DNA of 6,869 nucleotides from Chlamydiota bacterium (lineage in GTDB: Bacteria > Auribacterota > UBA3054 > B51-G9), in NCBI GenBank assembly GCA_003648225.1, contig QMOL01000159.1, positions 1 to 6,869 of the forward strand, read 5' to 3'. The notes under the pieces are model-generated. The model ran no database searches, had not been told where the DNA came from, and saw nothing but the letters and a program-made list of their open reading frames with translations. Below, in pieces: positions 1 through 5,212 of this stretch. The translations under genes and the position numbers were made by a program. The stretch's first letter is position 1, and the number at the start of each line of letters is the position of its first letter.

Positions 1-1136
1 CCGTCAAGTATTGACTGGTCAGGAATTCGTGTAAGGAATTGTTCGTTACTTACAATTGTCATTAAAGTTAACAAATGCTGCATGTCCTGCGCCCCCGGTG
101 CCGACAGCTTTGCTGCCCAGTCGCTTTTGAATTCCCATATACTCATGTGACCATACATACTTCCAAAGCCACCCGAAAAAACTGTTTGATACGCTTGGAA
201 ACGGCATTGCCAAGGTCCGTATGTTCCATCTGCCTTTACTCTTTCCTCATAACCGCCTTCGTAAAGCCAGGTCGCTTTTACCGGCGATAAAGCATAATCA
301 GATGTAATTCTGTTAATCTGATCACTCGGCTGATCCTGTGTTGAATTGAAATCCATAAACGCATCGTTCGGAAAATAATGTGAAGAACTATATGCCCATT
401 TCGGCGGGTGATAACTCATTAAGGTTGTGCTGTAATCCGCATTGCCGTCATTATTATTAACGCCATTCACTCCGTCTGCAACTCCTTCAGCCATTTTACG
501 GAAATTCGGTTTGTAATCTGTGTATTTATCAGGAATGCAATCACCGCCCATCATCCATATTATATTTGTCTTGTCGCTGAATCGGCTGCCTATCCATTGA
601 CCATAAGAATATGCAACATTAAGATCATCAAACATACGATCACTTGATCCGCCAACCACACGTGTTGACCCCCAGCAAGGTAATAAAGTAACATACATCC
701 CTTTAGAAGCGGCGAGGTCAATTATATATTCAAGATTGTCCCAATAGTCATATTCAGTTGGATTATTAGGGGCGTTGCCGGGCGTTGTGATCGGCTGTGA
801 AGCATCATACTTACCGTCAACCATAACGAAAGGCTGATCTCCGTATCTGTTAGCTGAATTTCTTGATTGATTCCAATCAAATGAATTAATTCCAATAACA
901 TTGAAATGTTGGCTTTTACGTGTTTGCAGATAAGTTTCCACTTCACTACGGGTTAAATCCCATGGAATTTCCCAGCAGGTATCGCCGGTAGGGAAAAACG
1001 GTGTTCCGTTATCGTGAACTAAAAAACGATTGTTTGAACTCAATTTTAAATCGCATGTGTTAGCCGCAGATACATTGGCTAAAGTAGTTGAAAAGAGAAA
1101 GAGTGGTAACGCAATATACAAGAATAAATTTTTCAT
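1..1136 (-). CDS. Secreted GH140/apiosidase-like glycoside hydrolase (DUF4038-type), C-terminus cut by window edge
   Basis: The frame is open from ATG at 1136 to the window edge, giving 378 residues with no stop, so the gene is 3'-partial. Residues 1-24/25 are a signal peptide (MKN, hydrophobic core, VSA-A cleavage site), which fixes the start and predicts export. Residues about 30-345 match the DUF4038/apiosidase-like barrel (PF13204) by recognisable motifs: NRFLVHDNGTPFFPTGDTCW, a YLQTRKSQHFNVI segment, LLPCWG, NIIWMMGGD (Asp199), DFNSTQ, WLYEGGYE (W290, E293, E297) and SGGFGSMYGH. The last residues, LTRIPDQSILDG, open the PF12904-type beta domain that normally follows; the rest lies outside the window. 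GH140 includes an apiosidase acting on rhamnogalacturonan II, and its catalytic pair is an Asp and a Glu; Asp199 and E293 or E297 are the natural candidates here. All acidic positions are kept, so I infer an active enzyme, substrate unknown. The gene lies downstream of a paralogue with two degenerate modules (1329-5033) but is separated from it by a terminator. No Shine-Dalgarno sequence sits close to the ATG. Confidence 0.87.
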   Translation of the reverse strand, partial: MKNLFLYIALPLFLFSTTLANVSAANTCDLKLSSNNRFLVHDNGTPFFPTGDTCWEIPWDLTRSEVETYLQTRKSQHFNVIGINSFDWNQSRNSANRYGDQPFVMVDGKYDASQPITTPGNAPNNPTEYDYWDNLEYIIDLAASKGMYVTLLPCWGSTRVVGGSSDRMFDDLNVAYSYGQWIGSRFSDKTNIIWMMGGDCIPDKYTDYKPNFRKMAEGVADGVNGVNNNDGNADYSTTLMSYHPPKWAYSSSHYFPNDAFMDFNSTQDQPSDQINRITSDYALSPVKATWLYEGGYEERVKADGTYGPWQCRFQAYQTVFSGGFGSMYGHMSIWEFKSDWAAKLSAPGAQDMQHLLTLMTIVSNEQFLTRIPDQSILD

Positions 1137-1154
1137 ATTGTTTAATTCTGAGTT

Positions 1155-1166
1155 GACTGGTTAGTC
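1155..1166. other. Small palindrome in the leader of the GH140-like gene
   Basis: gact-ggtt-agtc forms a 4-bp inverted repeat with a 4-base spacer, 18 bases upstream of the ATG at 1136. It lies between the TATAAT box and the start codon. It could be an operator half-site pair or a small leader hairpin, but it is short enough to be chance. Confidence 0.2.
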
Positions 1167-1193
1167 GTTCCTTAAAAAGTTAAATTTTCGGAG

Positions 1194-1199
1194 ATTATA
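1194..1199 (-). promoter_or_regulatory. Candidate -10 box for the GH140-like gene
   Basis: A perfect TATAAT is read on the minus strand, ending 57 bases before the ATG at 1136, which would leave a leader of about 50 nt. The hexamer 17 bases upstream (AATACG) is a poor -35. A separate promoter is expected because a strong terminator stands just upstream at 1271-1301. Support is only the -10 match and its position. Confidence 0.4.
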
Positions 1200-1270
1200 A
1201 GGCGATAAAGCAAAAGCGTATTTTTACACGCTAAAGGGACGATTAGTTATCAATCCAATAATCCGTCCAT

Positions 1271-1301
1271 TTTAAAAAAGAGGAGCTGAACGCTCCTCTT
1301 C
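1271..1301 (-). terminator. Intrinsic (rho-independent) terminator after the double-module gene
   Basis: Bases 1278-1286 and 1292-1300 form a perfect 9-bp GC-rich stem with a 5-base loop (tgaac). Read on the minus strand the stem runs into a T tract (six T at 1279-1274, partly in the stem), the classical layout. It begins about 30 bases after the TAA at 1329-1331. The plus-strand side also has a short T run (1302-1305), so it may work weakly both ways, but no plus-strand gene needs it. Confidence 0.9.
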
Positions 1302-1328
1302 TTTTAAAATGTATATTTTATTTTCATT

Positions 1329-4300
1329 TTATTTGCGACGTAAAAACGCAAGCCCAAGTAAAAATCCACCAATAAGAAGTGTTGGCTCAGGTATCTGCTC
1401 AAGATTCAATACTAATACCCAGTCATTTCCTTCTTCACCTTCACTTCCCGGAGGATCAAATGTGATGTTCGGATAAGCAAGCCCACTATCAATATCTTCT
1501 GAAATAAGAGTATAATCCCCTGAACGAGGGCTATACCAGTATGCACTCATAGTTCCGCTGGCAAGTTTATGCATTTTAACGGTGATATCGCGGCCGTTAG
1601 CGCAGTAAATCATTGCGTGGTCAGCATATTCAGTGCGAGTGGCCTGAATAATATCCGAGTCGCTCTGATACCACCCCGTTCCGGAAATCTCACCTGTGTC
1701 TCCTTCAATAATGGATTGGTCAGGAATTCTTGTAAGGAACATATTGTTGCTTACAGAAGTTAACAGCGCGGTAACATACTGCATTTGCAGTGCACCGGCG
1801 GAATTCATATTAGTATTCCAACCTTCAGTGAAATTTTCAACATTCCGATTTCCGTATGAGCAACCAAAGCCGCCTGCGAAGATAGTCTGATAAACCTGGA
1901 ATCTTGATTGCCATTCTAAGAAATAATCTTTCTGATATTCAGATACAGCACCAAGCAGCCAAGTTGGTTTTACAGGAGTTTTTGCGTAATCTTCTGTGAT
2001 TTCAGTAACCTGATTATATTCCGGTTTTCCTTCTCTGCCCGGGACTTCATGAAGTGAGTTGAAATCAAGCCAACCTTCGTTTTGGAACCAGTAAGATGAA
2101 CTGTGAGTCCATCTCTCAGCATCGTATGTCATAAGAGTTGAACTGTAATCTGTTACTCCCTCATAGTTGTTTGACGCTCCATTAACACCATCAGCAATTC
2201 CTTTTGCCATAGCATTATATTGAGGGAGATAGTCATAATAATAATCAGGACGTAATCCACCGCCGATTGACCAGATGAGATTTGTTTTATCGGCGAACAG
2301 GCTGCCAATCCAAAATCCGTAATTATAGCAATTGGAAACATCGCCTTGAGCAAAAATACGATAAGCTTCGTTATAGCCAACAAATCTTGCCGGCAGCGGC
2401 ATTAAATTAACATACATTCCGTTTGCGGCAGCTGTATCAATTAAATTACCGACGTGAGTCCAGTATTCACTGACAGGCTGCATCGGGTCCCATTTATCAC
2501 TAACATTTACAAATGGTGCGTATCCGTTAGCATTAACCATATCATAAGTAGCAGAACCGTCTGTGTTGGTAACATCAACAGAATACATAGTAATCATATT
2601 GAATCCCTGAGCGGCACGTTGAGATATGTATGACGCGGCATCGCTGCTGGTTAATTTCCAGACAATTTTAGTTGCCCAGTCATTTTGCGGGAAGAAAGGA
2701 GTACCATCTGTTTTAACAATAAAACGGCCGTTATCACTTACTTTCAATGTTACTTTAGATTCATGATAACGAGTAATTGTTGCTCTTGCGTTTGCAATAT
2801 CACCATAAACATTTGTTCCTGTTACTGTAATAACATTGGCTCCAACATTTAATACTACATTTGGAATTACCCAGTTGTTAGTTGCCGAAATGCTTCCGCT
2901 TGCGCCAGTGAATTGATTTTCCCAGTTCATAGTTCCAACAATATTAACGTTTGTACCGATAACATCAAGTTGAGCGGTCCCAAAATTAACGTTTGTATTC
3001 CCGGTTGTAATGTCAATAAATGGTGTCGCTAAACTTGGCGTGCGGAAAATAGTTACACTGTCAGTGGATTCTTGTCCGAAAACATTGGTCCCGATAACAG
3101 TAATTAAATTCGTGCCGATATTAAGAGCAATATCTTCAATTATACCAGCGTAAACATCAACGTTACCGTTCAATCCTGAAGCGGTGTTCACCCATTGGGC
3201 CATACCAACAACATTTGTATTAATAGTGAAACCAATAGCATATTTAATTGTGTTGTACGGAACAGTTGTATCGGCTGTGGTTATATCCAGTACAGGATTC
3301 CCGGTGCCGGGAACACCGCGGGTAATTGTAACACTGTCATTTGCTTTTGCTCCAAGACTGTTTTCGCCAACGACTTTAATAACATTCGCACCGACATTTA
3401 ATCCTATGTTTGCAATTGTCCAACTTGGCGCAGCGGAAAAACTGCCGCCTGCAACTGTAAGCTGGTTAGACCAAATCATAGTTCCAACAACATTTTCGTT
3501 GTTTGTTCCGCCGATCGTATACTCAGTAATATCATAGGTTACAAAAGCATCTTGATTAGTGATATTAACAAGTGGGTCGATAGGAGCCGGTCCGGCAACT
3601 AAATCTAATACCAAAACCCAGTCATTACCATAATCACTTGTTTCGCCCGGAGTATTAAAAGTTACATTAGCGGTGCCTAATCCGCTTGGAAGGTTATTAG
3701 TTGCAACAGTCCAATCTCCTGTGCGGGGATTGTACCAATTTGCACTAACTGTTCCGTTCGCGAGTTTGCTCATATTGACAGTTATGTCCCGTCCGTTAGC
3801 GCAGTAAATCATCGCATATTTACCATCTTCGGTACGAGTAGCCTGAATAATATCTGAATAATCCTGATAATAACCACTTCCGGATATTGAACCGGTATCT
3901 CCAACAATTAAACTCTGATCAGGCACCCGGGTAAGGAATTGATAATTACTGGCTGAAGTGGTCATTAAATCTGTGATGAATTTCATGTCGAGCGCGCCTG
4001 CGGAATTCATATTGGTATCCCAACCTGTATCAAAACTTCCTACATTTCGGTTGCCGTAAGAAGAACCAAAACCACCTGCAAAGACAGTTTGGTAAACCTG
4101 GAAACGTGATTGCCAGTCTGTGAAATCATGGTTGCCTTCAACTACAGATCCAAGAAGCCAGGTGGGTTTTACAGGAGTAAGAGCATAATCACCGGTTATT
4201 TCAGTAACTTGATTATATTCCGGTTTGCCTTCTCTGCCCGGAACTTCATGAAGAGAGTTGAAATCTAACCAGCCTTCGTTGTTAAACCAATAAGAAGAAC

Positions 4301-5033
4301 TATGAGTCCATCTTTCAGTATCATAAGTCATAAGTGTTGTACTGTAATCAGTAGCACCACTTAAATTATTTGTAACTCCATTAACACCATCGGCAATACC
4401 TTTTGCCATAGCATTAATTTGGCTTGAAATATCAAACCAGTCGTTTTGAGGAGCACCTCCTCCAAGAGACCAAATAATATTCGTCTTGCCTGCATATCGT
4501 TGCCCAATCCAATTACCATAAGCGTATGCGTTAGCGTCATCACCTCTTGGCATAACACGATAGCTGCCGAGTAAAAGATTCTTGGCCGGCAAAGGTAAAA
4601 GATTTATGTATAATCCCTGAGCATCCGCTGCATCAATTATCGCGTCAACGGCAGTCCAATACGCTTCAACCGGAGCCAAAATATTCCACCTCCCGTCATA
4701 GTCTCCGCCAACTGTTAATTCAAACGGAGCATCACCATTGATGTTAACAGATGTGTAATCAGGATTGTCACCGCCTGAGTCAACTGCGTAAGCAGTAATC
4801 ATATTGAATCCTTGAGCTTTCCGCGCGGTCAAATATGAAGTGGCATCGGTAAGATTCAACTTCCATAAAAGTTCAGTTCCCCAGTCGCTTTGCGGATAAA
4901 ACGGAGCGCCGTCAGCTTTAACAATAAAGCGTCCGTTCGTGCTTGCCTGAAGAGTACTTGCAGCCATCAGACTTGTTGTGTTCATTAAGAGAAATGAACA
5001 AGTTAATACGATGAGCGAGATGATTTTTTTCAT
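1329..5033 (-). CDS. Large secreted PEP-CTERM protein with two degenerate GH140-like modules joined by Ig-like repeats
   Basis: A 1234-residue protein with these parts: signal peptide 1-25 (MKK, hydrophobic core, LMAAS); GH140-like module 1, about 30-480; three Ig-like repeats starting at Pro487, Pro580 and Pro671; GH140-like module 2, about 765-1213; PEP-CTERM tail 1214-1234. Each GH140-like module has a DUF4038-type barrel followed by a PF12904-type beta domain starting near PDQSL (P371) and PDQSI (P1104). The barrels keep the scaffold motifs (GRFIVK, QGFNMIT, IWS.GGG, SSSYWF, WLDFNS, WQSRFQVYQT.FAGGFG) but lack residues kept in the neighbouring paralogue (1-1136). The Asp of GGD is Gly193/Gly926, the first Glu of LYEGGYE is Gly295/Gly1028, and YGH is YGN; only the second Glu remains (E299, E1032). 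I infer carbohydrate binding or an altered activity rather than apiosidase chemistry. The protein should be exported and handled by an exosortase system. A purine-rich AAAAGAG lies 6 bases before the ATG. A separate terminator follows the gene. Confidence 0.9.
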   Translation of the reverse strand: MKKIISLIVLTCSFLLMNTTSLMAASTLQASTNGRFIVKADGAPFYPQSDWGTELLWKLNLTDATSYLTARKAQGFNMITAYAVDSGGDNPDYTSVNINGDAPFELTVGGDYDGRWNILAPVEAYWTAVDAIIDAADAQGLYINLLPLPAKNLLLGSYRVMPRGDDANAYAYGNWIGQRYAGKTNIIWSLGGGAPQNDWFDISSQINAMAKGIADGVNGVTNNLSGATDYSTTLMTYDTERWTHSSSYWFNNEGWLDFNSLHEVPGREGKPEYNQVTEITGDYALTPVKPTWLLGSVVEGNHDFTDWQSRFQVYQTVFAGGFGSSYGNRNVGSFDTGWDTNMNSAGALDMKFITDLMTTSASNYQFLTRVPDQSLIVGDTGSISGSGYYQDYSDIIQATRTEDGKYAMIYCANGRDITVNMSKLANGTVSANWYNPRTGDWTVATNNLPSGLGTANVTFNTPGETSDYGNDWVLVLDLVAGPAPIDPLVNITNQDAFVTYDITEYTIGGTNNENVVGTMIWSNQLTVAGGSFSAAPSWTIANIGLNVGANVIKVVGENSLGAKANDSVTITRGVPGTGNPVLDITTADTTVPYNTIKYAIGFTINTNVVGMAQWVNTASGLNGNVDVYAGIIEDIALNIGTNLITVIGTNVFGQESTDSVTIFRTPSLATPFIDITTGNTNVNFGTAQLDVIGTNVNIVGTMNWENQFTGASGSISATNNWVIPNVVLNVGANVITVTGTNVYGDIANARATITRYHESKVTLKVSDNGRFIVKTDGTPFFPQNDWATKIVWKLTSSDAASYISQRAAQGFNMITMYSVDVTNTDGSATYDMVNANGYAPFVNVSDKWDPMQPVSEYWTHVGNLIDTAAANGMYVNLMPLPARFVGYNEAYRIFAQGDVSNCYNYGFWIGSLFADKTNLIWSIGGGLRPDYYYDYLPQYNAMAKGIADGVNGASNNYEGVTDYSSTLMTYDAERWTHSSSYWFQNEGWLDFNSLHEVPGREGKPEYNQVTEITEDYAKTPVKPTWLLGAVSEYQKDYFLEWQSRFQVYQTIFAGGFGCSYGNRNVENFTEGWNTNMNSAGALQMQYVTALLTSVSNNMFLTRIPDQSIIEGDTGEISGTGWYQSDSDIIQATRTEYADHAMIYCANGRDITVKMHKLASGTMSAYWYSPRSGDYTLISEDIDSGLAYPNITFDPPGSEGEEGNDWVLVLNLEQIPEPTLLIGGFLLGLAFLRRK
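1332..1394 (-). other. PEP-CTERM sorting signal (residues 1214-1234)
   Basis: The C-terminus has the three expected parts in order: an IPEP motif, a hydrophobic helix (LLIGGFLLGLAFL) and a basic end (RRK), directly before the stop. In known systems this tail is recognised by an exosortase (EpsH/XrtA family) and marks the protein for the envelope or extracellular matrix. No exosortase gene lies in this window. Confidence 0.9.
1395..2741 (-). repeat. Second copy of the GH140-like module (residues about 765-1213)
   Basis: This segment repeats 3594-4946 in the same orientation, with matching residues offset by about 733 codons (W921 against W188, W1025 against W292). The best block, around 1960-2140, differs from copy 1 at only 4 of 60 residues (TYDAERW to TWLLG). 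Many base changes there are silent. It carries GGG at 924-926, G1028 in place of the first Glu, and SYGNRNV in place of YGH. The PF12904-type part spans about 1104-1213. Confidence 0.85.
2763..3575 (-). repeat. Three tandem Ig-like spacer repeats (residues about 487-757)
   Basis: Three units of 91-93 residues start at Pro487, Pro580 and Pro671. Each reads roughly P.(V/I)(D/N)IT, then GTN.N.VVGT..W.N, then W.I.N..LNVGAN.I.V.G.N..G, and ends with a .ATITR or DSVTI.R strand. This is the pattern of bacterial Ig-like beta-sandwich repeats common in secreted Kiritimatiellota/Lentisphaerota proteins. Units 1 and 3 are closer to each other; unit 2 has diverged (VVGMAQW, no W before the LNIGTN strand). 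Their likely job is a rigid stalk between the two large modules. Confidence 0.8.
3594..4946 (-). repeat. First copy of the GH140-like module (residues about 30-480)
   Basis: This is the N-terminal module, directly after the signal peptide. The barrel motifs are NGRFIVKADGAPFYPQSDW, QGFNMITAY, LLPLPA, NIIWSLGGG (191-193), WLDFNSLHEVPG, KPTWLLGSVVEG (W292, G295, E299) and FAGGFGSSYGNRN. The PF12904-type domain (371-480) holds DIIQATRTEDGKYAMIYC, GRDITV, WYNPRTGDW and NDWVLVLDL. It pairs with 1395-2741. Confidence 0.85.
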
Positions 5034-5039
5034 TGTGTT

Positions 5040-5046
5040 CTCTTTT
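5040..5046 (-). promoter_or_regulatory. Weak ribosome-binding site for the double-module gene
   Basis: AAAAGAG is read on the minus strand, 6 bases before the ATG at 5031-5033. It is only a partial match to AAGGAGG, but the spacing is right, and the signal peptide that follows supports this start. Confidence 0.45.
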
Positions 5047-5121
5047 GTTTTTGTTAGATATTATAAAAAATACTGTTGATATTGTGTAAATAGATTGCTC
5101 TTTGTTATTTTGAGTGACCTT

Positions 5122-5150
5122 ATTATACTATATCTTTTATTATTATATCA
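5122..5150 (-). promoter_or_regulatory. AT-rich promoter region with two TATAAT boxes upstream of the double-module gene
   Basis: On the minus strand, 5150-5142 reads TGATATAAT, a perfect extended -10 (TGnTATAAT), and 5127-5122 reads a second TATAAT. GATATA occurs just upstream of or within both, about 15 bases apart, so the two boxes sit in a short imperfect direct repeat. A TTGTTA at 5171-5176 is 23 bases from the first box, too far for a standard -35; extended -10 promoters do not need one. The predicted leader would be about 80-100 nt. The rest of the gap 5034-5212 shows no gene and no strong hairpin. Confidence 0.5.
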
Positions 5151-5212
5151 TAAAATGTTACTCGAATCTATAACAATTTGGAAAAGTTTTATACAATCTG
5201 ACGAAAATTCAA

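Noticed and set aside
75..290. Open frame on the plus strand, 71 codons
   Set aside because: It lies wholly opposite the GH140-like gene, whose motifs are clear; no family resemblance and no ribosome-binding site.
1..1136. Collagenase, because of the 'collagen-binding' name of the PF12904-type domain
   Set aside because: That name is historical; the domain accompanies DUF4038/GH140 barrels, and nothing here resembles a protease active site.
3184..3537. Plus-strand open frame of 117 codons opposite the Ig-like repeats
   Set aside because: It is a shadow of the repetitive coding sequence of the minus-strand gene; its low-complexity Val/Thr/Pro make-up follows from the antisense of Asn/Thr/Val codons.
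2763..3575. Possible CRISPR or tandem DNA repeat in the middle of the large gene
   Set aside because: The repetition is at protein level with a period of about 92 codons and diverged DNA; it encodes Ig-like domains, with no short exact repeats and spacers.
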